Source: Cryobacterium sp. Y82
GTDB taxonomy: Bacteria; Actinomycetota; Actinomycetes; Actinomycetales; Microbacteriaceae
DNA length: 64,000 nucleotides
Reading direction: 5' to 3'
Assembly (NCBI RefSeq): GCF_002929495.1
Contig: NZ_PJJJ01000028.1
Location: 70,913 to 134,912 of the forward strand
Shown here: piece after piece, positions 26,473-34,592 of the stretch
How positions within the stretch are numbered: the first letter of the stretch is position 1
Layout: every line of letters begins with the position of its first letter
Program-made: the position numbers and the translations under genes
The notes under the pieces: model-generated
Databases searched by the model: none
The model's input: the letters and a program-made list of their open reading frames with translations, nothing else
What the model was told of the DNA's origin: nothing

Positions 26473-26676
26473 TCGGATCTGGGCCGGCGGCACGTCCTCC
26501 GCGACCTCAGCGCACTCACGGCTCCATGGCCCGGTGGACATTTAGTCGTCTGCTGTTCGTGTCTGCGTCACCATCCGGGACACCGTTTGGGCCCGAACTG
26601 TTCACCATAAGAAGAAACAATCGCTTAGCCATCCAACCGACAAACGTCGGACCGTCCTCATGAAAGGCAAACTTCG

Positions 26677-27624
26677 ATGCATCTCCGCACACGAACCAGT
26701 TGGCTCCTAACCGGTGTCGCGCTCTTCGCTACGCTCACCGCACTCACCGCGTGCTCCAGCACCTCCACCGCGGCTGACGCGGCCGAGGCACCTGAAAAGC
26801 TCGTCTTCGCGCAGATTCCGAGCGAATCGGCCCAGGGCATCGCCGACGACAATGAAGCGATCATCCGGGTGCTCGAGCGAGAAACCGGCCTTGAGGTCGA
26901 GATACAGCAGGCGACCGACTACGCAGCGGTCATCGAGGGCTTACGTGCCGGCCAGATCGACATTGCGGGCATGGGCCCGTTCTCCTACATGGTCGCAAAA
27001 GATGGTGGCGCGGGAGTCGAGGCGCTCGGGTCCCTGGTCGATGATCCCGACGAGGAACCCGGCTACAAGTCGTTCGGCATCGTGCCGGCCGGCAGCGACA
27101 TCACAGACCTCGAAGGTTTCACAGGCAAGACCGTCTGCTTCGTAGACCCGACCTCAACCTCGGGCTTTCTCTACCCGAGCGCCGGGCTGCTCGACCTTGG
27201 CATCGATCCCGAGGCCGACGTTACGCCGATCTTTGCGGGCGGACACGACGCCTCGGCACTGACAGTCGCTGACGGCACCTGCGACGCAGGCTTCGCCTAC
27301 GACACCATGGTCACGACCGAGCTCATCGAGTCAGGCAGCCTGAAGGAGGGCGACCTCGAAGTCGTCTGGGAGTCGGAGACCATCGCCGGCAGCCCCTACG
27401 TCGCAAGCGACAAGCTGCCCACCGACCTGATCAGCCAGCTCAAAGAAATCTTCGCGAACGACCTGAACGTGCCGGCCATGGTGGAGTCTGGTGCCTGCTC
27501 GTCGGCGGCAGATTGCCAGCTTCCCGAGGCCTCAAAATATGGCTTCATCCCCGTGGAGGACTCGCTCTACGACGGCGTGCGAGCCGTGTGCAAGGTTACC
27601 GAGGCCGCGGCCTGCAGGGTCTGA
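26677..27624 (+). CDS. phnD: PhnD, phosphonate ABC transporter binding lipoprotein
   Basis: A 315-residue lipoprotein with a signal peptide and lipobox LTAC (Cys 26), followed by the PhnD-type phosphate/phosphonate-binding fold: GLRAGQIDIAGMGPFSYMVA, CFVDPTSTSGFLYPSAGL and GHDASALTVADGTCDAGF. It captures phosphonates outside the membrane for PhnCE. AAAGG lies 9 nt before the ATG. The 204-nt gap upstream has the AT-rich run around 26600-26630 and may contain a second promoter. Confidence 0.93.
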   Translation: MHLRTRTSWLLTGVALFATLTALTACSSTSTAADAAEAPEKLVFAQIPSESAQGIADDNEAIIRVLERETGLEVEIQQATDYAAVIEGLRAGQIDIAGMGPFSYMVAKDGGAGVEALGSLVDDPDEEPGYKSFGIVPAGSDITDLEGFTGKTVCFVDPTSTSGFLYPSAGLLDLGIDPEADVTPIFAGGHDASALTVADGTCDAGFAYDTMVTTELIESGSLKEGDLEVVWESETIAGSPYVASDKLPTDLISQLKEIFANDLNVPAMVESGACSSAADCQLPEASKYGFIPVEDSLYDGVRAVCKVTEAAACRV

Positions 27625-27709
27625 CCCTGCAGGTGTGGATCGGGCCCGGCTCGATCCACACCGCGTCCGCACCTCCGTCCCTGCAACCGACAAGAAACGA
27701 GAACTGCCG

Positions 27710-28516
27710 ATGACTGCCGCCGCCGCGCATAAGACGATCCCCGAGCTTGGAACCATCCGATTTGAAAACGTGACCAAGAAATTCGGAAGCATCACCGCCC
27801 TCGACAACGTGAGCGTGGAGTTCGCGGCGAACAAGATCAACGTACTGCTTGGCCTGTCGGGCTCTGGCAAGTCGACAATGCTCCGCCACATCAACGGCCT
27901 GAACAAGCCCTCGACGGGCGATGTCTGGACGCTCGGTACTCCGGTGCGCTCAGCAAGCCCGACTACGTTGCGCGCGCTGCGTAACAATGTCGGCATGATC
28001 TTCCAGCAGTTCCATCTCGTCGAGTCAATGTCGGTGCTCGAGAACGTGTGTACCGGCAAGCTCGGTTCGCTGCGCGGGCCGCGCTTTGGGTTGTGGAGCT
28101 ACCCCCGCTACGTGCGTGAAAACGCTATGGAGCAGCTCGCCCGCGTCGGTCTCGCCGATAAAGCGTTTCAACGTGCTGGCACGCTATCCGGCGGGCAGCA
28201 GCAGCGCGCCGCGATCGCGCGCGCGCTCATTCAGCGCCCCACCGTGCTGCTAGCGGATGAGCCCGTCGCGTCGCTCGACCCGCTGTCGTCAGCCGGCGTG
28301 ATCGAGCTGCTCGCCCAGATCAGCCGCGAGGAGAACCTCACAGTGATCTGCAGCCTGCACCAAGTACAAATCGCACTCGAGTTCGCCGACCGTATCGTCG
28401 GCCTGAACGCCGGCCGCGTGGTGCTTGACCGTCCAGCTGCAGGCCTAACGCACAACGACGTCGACGGCATCTATGCGCCGGTGCCGGTGGACGAGCGCGT
28501 AAAGATTGCCGTCTAA
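27710..28516 (+). CDS. phnC: PhnC, phosphonate ABC transporter ATPase
   Basis: A 268-residue ABC ATPase. Walker A GLSGSGKSTM, the Q-loop FQQFHLVESMSVLENV, the signature TLSGGQQQRAA and Walker B LLADEPVASLDP are all present. It powers phosphonate import with PhnE. Start ATG 27710 is the first in-frame codon after the phnD stop; GAAACGAGAA upstream is only a weak ribosome site. The stop TAA touches the phnE start. Confidence 0.92.
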   Translation: MTAAAAHKTIPELGTIRFENVTKKFGSITALDNVSVEFAANKINVLLGLSGSGKSTMLRHINGLNKPSTGDVWTLGTPVRSASPTTLRALRNNVGMIFQQFHLVESMSVLENVCTGKLGSLRGPRFGLWSYPRYVRENAMEQLARVGLADKAFQRAGTLSGGQQQRAAIARALIQRPTVLLADEPVASLDPLSSAGVIELLAQISREENLTVICSLHQVQIALEFADRIVGLNAGRVVLDRPAAGLTHNDVDGIYAPVPVDERVKIAV

Positions 28517-30238
28517 GTGACCGTCCTCATGGGCGCGCCCCGCACCACGAACACCGAAATTCCCCTCCCCCCGCGTCCCCGCCCAGGCGTGAACCGCATC
28601 GCGGCCTGGAGTGCGCTGGTCGTGTTGCTCACAGCAGCGATCTGGTCGGTCGCAGCCCTCGAGATCAACGTAGCGTCGATGGTGCGCAGCCTCGACAACG
28701 CGGCGAACTTCTTCTCGCGTATGTTCCCGCTCGACTTCCCGCCGCTGGGCGAGCTGCTGGTCATGACCGGACAGACGCTCGCAATCGTAATTGTCGCCAC
28801 GGTCCTCGCGGTGGTGCTGAGCCTGCCCGTCTCGATCTTCGCCGCGGCGAACACGACGAGCGGCCCCGTTATGCGTGGCGTCGCTCGAACGATCATCGTC
28901 GTGTGCCGAGCTGTGCCCGACCTCATCTTCGCGATTGTGCTGTTTCGTATCTTCGGCCTCGGTGCATTCCCCGGAATACTCGCACTCGGACTTCACTCGA
29001 TCGGCATGATCGGTAAGCTCTACGCCGATGCGATCGAGCAAATGGATGGCGGTCCGGCTGAGGCCGTGCGCTCAGCGGGTGGCACCCGCGTGCAGTGGAT
29101 TACGAGCACGGTGATCCCGCAGGTCATGCCGCAGCTGATCGCGACGGCCCTGCACCGCTTCGATATCAACCTGCGAACGTCGGTGCTGCTCGGCTACGTC
29201 GGTCTCGGCGGTCTCGGCCTCGAGCTCGCCAATGCCTTGCGCACCATGCAATACCAGCGCGGCATCGCGCTCGCTCTGATCATTCTGCTCCTGTGCATCG
29301 CGGTCGAAATGCTTTCCGGCGTCATCCGCGCCACCCTGCTCGGACGGGTGTCAACGGATCGTAGCGGCCTGCTGGGATTCATCGATCGGATTGCGGCGGG
29401 CTGGGTTACCGCGCCCCGGGGCGGGAGCGAGCCGCAGCGCACGCGGCACGGCACCATGCGGATCGCGCCGCAGTGGGACAGCGAGCGCATCCGTCGATTC
29501 GCGGGCGTCGCACTGACGATCGCGGTTGTCGCGCTGGCGACGGTGTACGCCGACATGGACTTTTCGACGCTTTTCGATGACCTGCTCGCGCTGCCGCAAG
29601 TACTCGGGATGTTCCTTCCCCCATCGCCCCAGGATCTGCTCGACGTACTAGTCGAGGCAATGCTCGTGACGATCCAGATCGGGCTGGCCGCGACCCTGCT
29701 CGGCCTCGTGCTCGCTGTGCCGATAGGAATCTTTGCCGCGCGCAACGTCGCCCCGAGCGTCGGCGTCGCGAACCTGTTCCGCACGATCATCGTCATCATC
29801 CGCGGCCTGCCCGAGCTGATTCTTGCAATCGTGTTCATCGTCATCACCGGCCTCGGACCCGTGCCCGGCACGCTGGCGCTCGCGATCGGATCGGTGGGCC
29901 TGCTGGGCAAACTCATTGCCGACTCGCTCGAGGAGACCGACGTGCGGGTACAGGACGCGGTACGGGCGACCGGTGCTACCGGCATCCAAGTGTTCTTTGC
30001 CGCAACGCTGCGGCAAACCGCGCCACAGATCATCGCACACGTGCTGTACCAGCTCGATGTCAACATCCGCTCGGCGACGCTGCTCGGCATCGTCGGCGCG
30101 GGCGGCATCGGCTTTTTCCTGATCAACGCGAGCCGCGTGCAGGAGTTCGACGTGGTCGCGTTCATCATCGCGATGGTGATCGTCACGGTGCTGGCCGTCG
30201 AGGCGGTCGCGGTGTGGACGCGGCGGGTCCTGAGCTAG
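28517..30238 (+). CDS. phnE: PhnE, double-length phosphonate transporter permease (PhnE1-PhnE2 fusion)
   Basis: A 573-residue membrane protein, about twice the usual PhnE length. Two complete permease halves occur in tandem. Half one (to about residue 275) has the cytoplasmic EAA-type loop GPAEAVRSAGGTRVQW and GYVGLGGLGLELANAL. Half two (from about 320) has VQDAVRATGATGIQVFF and GIVGAGGIGFFLINAS. A polar linker rich in Arg/Gly joins them at about 290-315. The fused protein can form the whole channel with a PhnC dimer. GTG 28517 directly follows the phnC stop; ATG 28529 is an in-frame alternative. Confidence 0.9.
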   Translation: MTVLMGAPRTTNTEIPLPPRPRPGVNRIAAWSALVVLLTAAIWSVAALEINVASMVRSLDNAANFFSRMFPLDFPPLGELLVMTGQTLAIVIVATVLAVVLSLPVSIFAAANTTSGPVMRGVARTIIVVCRAVPDLIFAIVLFRIFGLGAFPGILALGLHSIGMIGKLYADAIEQMDGGPAEAVRSAGGTRVQWITSTVIPQVMPQLIATALHRFDINLRTSVLLGYVGLGGLGLELANALRTMQYQRGIALALIILLLCIAVEMLSGVIRATLLGRVSTDRSGLLGFIDRIAAGWVTAPRGGSEPQRTRHGTMRIAPQWDSERIRRFAGVALTIAVVALATVYADMDFSTLFDDLLALPQVLGMFLPPSPQDLLDVLVEAMLVTIQIGLAATLLGLVLAVPIGIFAARNVAPSVGVANLFRTIIVIIRGLPELILAIVFIVITGLGPVPGTLALAIGSVGLLGKLIADSLEETDVRVQDAVRATGATGIQVFFAATLRQTAPQIIAHVLYQLDVNIRSATLLGIVGAGGIGFFLINASRVQEFDVVAFIIAMVIVTVLAVEAVAVWTRRVLS

Positions 30239-30377
30239 GCAACGTTCCACGACCTCGCTGAGCAATACCTCATCACACCAGCCGCGCGGAGAGCGCCGAA
30301 AATAGTGTGCTGGCTGTGGCTCCGACCAGGGCGAGCGACGTTACGACGATCCTCTCCCAGCCGAACAGCGGATTCAT

Positions 30378-31634
30378 TCAGTGGATGATTGCGCGTTTCC
30401 CACCGCTGGCACCGGGAGTAAGAACGGACGCGGCCCGGACATGAGCGGACTGGAAATGGGTCAAAAGCATCATCCAGACGACCAGTCCGATGTTCGCCAC
30501 GGCGGCCAGCGCGAGAGTCATGGAGGTCGCGTTGGCACCGATGGTATTGATGAGGAGTGTTCCAAGGGGTGGTGCTGCAGCCTGAGCGAGGAGCGCGGGC
30601 AATGCAATCCTTCCCATCAAGGAGGCGTAGCCTTCTGCGCCGAAAACAGCAAGCGGGACGGTGCCGTGAGCGATCGAAGCCAGCCCAATGCCTGCTCCGT
30701 AGAGAATCATAATGAGCGCGTAAAGAGGTAGGCCGGCGCTGAGGATCCCGAGGCCAAGTCCGACGAGCAGAACGGACGCCGCCATTGTCCATAACGGATG
30801 GTGACCCTTGGCGAACAAGAGTTCGACGAAACGAATGCCGACCTGCGAGGGCCCGACCAGGGTGGCGAGGGCGAGTGCCGCGGCCATGCCGAACCCGGCC
30901 GCGCCAAGGAGCGTGAACATGTGTACCGACATCGTTGTGGTGATCAGTCCGCTCAGGGTCACGATCGAGGTCAGGAGCACGACGCACGTGCGGCTCGGTC
31001 GTCGCGGCCGCACGTCGACGGGTCTCACGGCAACGCCGGTGTTCTTTCGTACAGGCTCGTTGAGACGTCGTCGGGGCAATACCCAGAGGTAGAGCGGGAT
31101 TGTGACGAGGAGCTGGAGGGCGGCATAGACGCCGCAGGTTCCTCGCCAGCCGATTTCAGAGACGAGGTACAGCGAGAGTGGCCAACAGATGGTGCTGGCG
31201 AGGCCACCGAAGAGAGTCAAGGCGGTAATCGGTGTTCGCGCGGATTTCCCATAGAGCAGCCCCAGGGCCGCAAAGGCGCTACTGTAAAGTCCTGTCCCCA
31301 TGCCGAGTCCGATTACAATCCAGGCGACCAGGTAGACCCACAGGGTCGGAGACACCGCCATGAGCACAAGCCCGGCGGATAGGAGGGCCGCACTGAGAAC
31401 CAACAGGCGACGACCGTGCCCCTGACCTATTCGTGATCCAACCCGAGGCGCGACTAACGCTGAGGTCACCAGCCCGATCGAGAGGCCAGCGACGACGAGA
31501 GTGGCTGGCCAACCCGTGTCCGCGGTGACCGGTTCGGCGAGGATGGCGAGGAGGTAGTAGGAGGAACCCCAGGCGAGGATTTGCCCCAGCCCGAGGCCAG
31601 CGACAACGAGAGTCCGGGGCTTATTTCCGGACAC
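30378..31634 (-). CDS. MFS transporter
   Basis: A 418-residue major facilitator with 12 predicted membrane spans. Motif A is degenerate (RVGSRIGQGHGRRLLVL), and GLGLGQILAWGSSYYLLAIL near the N-terminus is typical of an actinobacterial MFS group often found in arsenic-resistance islands. The start is GTG 31634. It lies 29 nt below the end of a deleted flavoprotein gene that is also typical of such islands, probably from a once joint operon. Substrate unknown. Codon choice is a little less GC-extreme than in the neighbouring phn genes, in keeping with transfer. Confidence 0.85.
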   Translation of the reverse strand: MSGNKPRTLVVAGLGLGQILAWGSSYYLLAILAEPVTADTGWPATLVVAGLSIGLVTSALVAPRVGSRIGQGHGRRLLVLSAALLSAGLVLMAVSPTLWVYLVAWIVIGLGMGTGLYSSAFAALGLLYGKSARTPITALTLFGGLASTICWPLSLYLVSEIGWRGTCGVYAALQLLVTIPLYLWVLPRRRLNEPVRKNTGVAVRPVDVRPRRPSRTCVVLLTSIVTLSGLITTTMSVHMFTLLGAAGFGMAAALALATLVGPSQVGIRFVELLFAKGHHPLWTMAASVLLVGLGLGILSAGLPLYALIMILYGAGIGLASIAHGTVPLAVFGAEGYASLMGRIALPALLAQAAAPPLGTLLINTIGANATSMTLALAAVANIGLVVWMMLLTHFQSAHVRAASVLTPGASGGKRAIIH

Positions 31635-31663
31635 GGCCTGACCTCGCGTACGCAGGATCGCCT

Positions 31664-31984
31664 TTATCCGAGCAGGAATGGTGTGGTGGCGTGTCCGGTG
31701 GAGCGTGTGCGGTCCATGCCTTGACGAACGACGTCGGTGACAGAGCTGCCATAGCGGATGCGCGGCGAGAGTTCCGGGGTCGCCGCCAACGGTAAGAGGT
31801 ACTCTTTGATGAGCTCGCTACCGAACGGGAGCTTGTGTGCGTCGGGCGCGTGCCAGCCGACCTTATCCAGCAGGCGGCCGGCAGCGGCCAGGCCGATGGG
31901 TCTCGCTCCGATGATGGCAACGGGGAGGTCATCGAGTACTTCTAATGACGGGACGATGAGCGCCGGCAGTTCTGCAATAGTCAT
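31664..31984 (-). pseudogene. Remnant of an FAD/NAD(P)-binding flavoprotein of the arsenic-island type
   Basis: ATG 31984 opens a 106-codon frame. It starts with a dinucleotide-fold beginning (PVAIIGARPIGLAAAGRLL, where the second Gly of GxGxxG is Arg-Pro altered) and then jumps to a segment normally well over 50 residues further on (GWHAPDAHKLPFGSELIKEY, ATPELSPRIRYGSSVTDVV). It stops soon after. Intact relatives are several hundred residues, so an internal in-frame deletion and loss of the C-terminal part are inferred. A recognisable promoter remains upstream, so the MFS gene below may still be transcribed from it. Confidence 0.65.
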
Positions 31985-32086
31985 GATCTGAGTTCTCTCG
32001 TTAGTGCACGTTATCGCCGTCGAAGGCTGGCCCAATCTCCGCCACGACTTCAACCATCACTGTTGGATTGATGCCTATCGACGTTC

Positions 32087-32115
32087 AGTCTGCTCAATGC
32101 ATCGATACATGTCAA
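32087..32115 (-). promoter_or_regulatory. Promoter with ArsR-like operator before the flavoprotein remnant
   Basis: On the minus strand TTGACA (32115-32110) is separated by 17 nt from CAGACT (32092-32087). The spacer contains ATCGATGCATTGA, resembling the TCAA/TTGA-bounded operators of ArsR-family repressors. No arsR gene is in the window, so the regulator assignment is inference. Confidence 0.45.
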
Positions 32116-32250
32116 TCTAAGGGGAGTTTGTTCAGATTGCGTTCACGCAGTCACTGCCGCTCGAACGTGCCACGGAAGAGTTTGGACTGGCCCTGCGCTA
32201 CTCCGTGGGCGCCTGCTCGCTGCGGGGAGGATCCTGATCGCGTGGCCGCG

Positions 32251-32256
32251 TAGGCT
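32251..32256 (+). promoter_or_regulatory. Leaderless -10 box of the FetB-like gene
   Basis: TAGGCT, then 6 nt, then ATG 32263, with no Shine-Dalgarno site. Confidence 0.5.
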
Positions 32257-32262
32257 CGAACC

Positions 32263-33030
32263 ATGACTTTTCCGGCCGATCTCCCAGCAGAATTGGCAGG
32301 GCTGCTCCCGACCCTGGTCGGGGTCCTGCTGTTGCTCGCGGTGGTCGTGATGGTTCTGCGCGTCTATCGCACGCAGCATCCGTTCGCCCCGGCTCTGGCC
32401 CTGCTGCGCGGAACTCTGCAACTGGCCGCGATCAGTCTTATTCTCAGCGGCATCATCAACGATCCGCTCTGGGTCGGCGTCGGACTGCTCGTTATGTTCG
32501 CGGCGGCTGTCGGTACCGTCACGCGCCGCATTGGCTTCAGCCGCGCCCATCTCGTGCGCGTCGCCGCGGCGATGGCGCTCGGCGTGGCCGTCACGCTCGC
32601 CATCGTGTTCACGACCGGGGCGATTGAGTTCTCGCCGCGCTACGTGCTCGCGATCGGCGGGATCATCATTGGCAATGCCATGTCGATCGCGACGCTCAGT
32701 GGACGCCGCTTCGACGAGGCGGTCGCCGATCACTGGGACGAGGTCGAGGGCTGGCTCGCGCTCGGGGCCACGCCGCGGCAGTCCACGCGGGAACTCGCCC
32801 GCCAGGCGGTCTACTTCGCCATCATTCCGTCCACTGACCAGACCAAGACCACAGGGCTGGTGACGCTGCCGGGTGCGTTCGTGGGTGCGATCTTCGGGGG
32901 AGCCTCGCCGCTCGAGGCTGGCCGGTTTCAGATCGTCGTGCTTGCCGGCATCCTGTGTGCGGGTTCGATCGCCGCGGTCACCCTGCTGCACCTGGTCTCT
33001 CCGGTTCGCCAGAAGCCGGTACCCCGGTAA
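32263..33030 (+). CDS. FetB/YbbM-family ABC permease (UPF0014)
   Basis: A 255-residue membrane protein with about seven hydrophobic segments. The family motifs YVLAIGGIIIGNAMSIATLS, EGWLALGATPRQSTRELAR and TTGLVTLPGAFVGAIFGG are all seen. E. coli FetB with the ATPase FetA takes part in iron homeostasis, probably iron export. Here no ATPase gene is next to it, which is unusual. TAGGCT ends 6 nt before ATG 32263 and there is no ribosome site, so a leaderless transcript is likely. Its stop is 9 nt from the convergent lrp gene. Confidence 0.87.
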   Translation: MTFPADLPAELAGLLPTLVGVLLLLAVVVMVLRVYRTQHPFAPALALLRGTLQLAAISLILSGIINDPLWVGVGLLVMFAAAVGTVTRRIGFSRAHLVRVAAAMALGVAVTLAIVFTTGAIEFSPRYVLAIGGIIIGNAMSIATLSGRRFDEAVADHWDEVEGWLALGATPRQSTRELARQAVYFAIIPSTDQTKTTGLVTLPGAFVGAIFGGASPLEAGRFQIVVLAGILCAGSIAAVTLLHLVSPVRQKPVPR

Positions 33031-33039
33031 AAAAGCGCG

Positions 33040-33477
33040 CTATCCGATCGAGCGGTGGATCAGGCGAGAGAGCACGATCGCGCTGCGTGTGTGGTCGACG
33101 TTGGGGGCCAGGCGCACCTTTTCGAGCGCCGCCTCCAAACCGGGAATGTCCCGCGCGCGAATGTGCACCATGGCGTCGGCGCTGCCGGTGATGGTTCCGG
33201 CATCGACGACCTCTGGCACGCCAGAGAGTATGCGCAGCAATTCGTCGGGGGCCACTGTACCCCGGCAGAACAGCTCGACGTAGGCTTCGGTGCTCATGCC
33301 GTCAACGGCCGGGTCGACCTGAATGGTGAAGCTGCGAATGACCTTGTCGGCCACCAGCCGATCAACGCGACGTTTAACCGCGGATGCCGACAGCCCGACT
33401 ACTGAACCGATATCGCCATAGCCGGCGCGCGCATTCTGTCGCAGCAGATCGAGAATGCTGTGGTCGAGGGTGTCCAT
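33040..33477 (-). CDS. Lrp/AsnC-family regulator of ddaH-rocD
   Basis: A 145-residue feast-famine regulator. The N-terminal helix-turn-helix is at residues 4-60 (LDHSILDLLRQNARAGYGDI, GLSASAVKRRVDRLVADKVI). The RAM ligand-binding domain follows (VPEVVDAGTITGSADAMVHI). It is divergent from ddaH-rocD with a 225-nt gap, so an amino acid such as arginine or ornithine may be its effector. That link is inference. TAGACT is 6 nt from the ATG, so the mRNA is probably leaderless. Confidence 0.9.
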   Translation of the reverse strand: MDTLDHSILDLLRQNARAGYGDIGSVVGLSASAVKRRVDRLVADKVIRSFTIQVDPAVDGMSTEAYVELFCRGTVAPDELLRILSGVPEVVDAGTITGSADAMVHIRARDIPGLEAALEKVRLAPNVDHTRSAIVLSRLIHRSIG

Positions 33478-33702
33478 GGGCCGAGTCTAGGGGGATGTTC
33501 TACGTAAAATTGCGTTCAGACCGTGGATCTCGAAGATTTCTTGCGCAGATCAGCGTGAAACATTGAATCATGCTGTGTGAGACTGAGAGCGGCGTCCTGG
33601 ACCGATCAAGAGTTGGTCGTTCCGGGCTCTCGTGAGCGACCTGGTCCGCCATCCACCCCGAGCTCCGCCGGCCGAAGGCCCGCGGATCCCCAAAGGAGCC
33701 TC
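33478..33702. promoter_or_regulatory. Divergent lrp-ddaH control region
   Basis: AGTCTA at 33484-33489 is the -10 box of lrp on the minus strand. The section 33495-33565 is AT-richer than its surroundings and repeats TTGCG (33511, 33541), as expected for Lrp sites. AAAGGAG at 33692-33698 is the ddaH ribosome site. Confidence 0.5.
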
Positions 33703-34557
33703 ATGTCGATCGACTCAGCCGCCCCCGTTCGCGCCGAAGAACCGGCCATCTCTGCGCGCACCGCCACCAAGCGAACCGTGCTCATGTGCAAGCCACAGTT
33801 TTTCACCGTGGTCTACCGCATCAACCCGTGGATGGACCCGGCCCTGCCCACCGACACCTCGCTCGCCGTCCAGCAGTGGCAGACCCTCTACGACACCTAC
33901 GTCGGCCTCGGTTTTGACGTCCACCTGATCGATCCGATCGACGGCCTGCCCGACATGGTCTACGCGGCCAACGGCGGCTTCGTGATCGACAACCAGGCTT
34001 ACGGCGCTAAATTCACCCACGTCGAGCGCCAGCCCGAGGGCCCCGCCTACATGGACTGGTTCGGCGCCAACGGTTTTAACGTGCGAGTACCGATCGAGAC
34101 CAACGAGGGCGAGGGCGACTTTCTGCTGGTCGGCGACGTCATCCTGGCCGGCACCGGCTTTCGCAGCGACTCGAACAGTCACGCCGAACTCTCGATTATC
34201 GCCGGCCGCCCGGTCATCACCCTGCGCCTGATCAACCCGAGTTTCTACCACCTCGACACCGCCATCGCCGTGCTTGACGACACCAACATCGCCTACCTGC
34301 CGAGCGCCTTCGACGCGCCGAGCCTGGCCATTCTGCAAGAACGCTACCCCGACGCGGTCATCGTCAGCGAAGAAGACGCCGCCATTCTCGGCCTTAACTC
34401 TTACTCCGACGGCTACAACGTCGTCATCGCGGCCCGCGCCAAGGACTTCGAACGCCAGCTGCGCGCGCGCGGCTATAACCCGATCGGCGTCGACCTGTCC
34501 GAACTACTGCTCGGCGGCGGCGGCGTCAAGTGCTGCACGCTCGAACTGCGCCGATGA
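33703..34557 (+). CDS. ddaH: Dimethylargininase / arginine dihydrolase-like guanidine hydrolase
   Basis: A 284-residue protein of the pentein (amidinotransferase) fold. The catalytic Cys lies at the C-terminus in GGGGVKCCTLEL, the catalytic His in NPSFYHLDTAI, and the substrate-binding acid residues in GEGDFLLVGD. The usual label is N-dimethylarginine dimethylaminohydrolase, which gives citrulline. It is co-transcribed with rocD, which needs ornithine. Relatives in cyanobacteria convert arginine directly to ornithine, CO2 and ammonia, so arginine dihydrolase is an equally good reading. ATG 33703 has AAAGGAG 4 nt upstream. Confidence 0.85.
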   Translation: MSIDSAAPVRAEEPAISARTATKRTVLMCKPQFFTVVYRINPWMDPALPTDTSLAVQQWQTLYDTYVGLGFDVHLIDPIDGLPDMVYAANGGFVIDNQAYGAKFTHVERQPEGPAYMDWFGANGFNVRVPIETNEGEGDFLLVGDVILAGTGFRSDSNSHAELSIIAGRPVITLRLINPSFYHLDTAIAVLDDTNIAYLPSAFDAPSLAILQERYPDAVIVSEEDAAILGLNSYSDGYNVVIAARAKDFERQLRARGYNPIGVDLSELLLGGGGVKCCTLELRR

Positions 34558-34592
34558 CGGCGCCCATCAACACGAACCTGAAGGAGTACGAC

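Noticed and set aside
30235..30987. A 250-codon minus-strand frame after phnE
   Set aside because: Overlaps the MFS gene in another frame and has no hydrophobic or domain pattern; the gap 30239-30377 appears non-coding.
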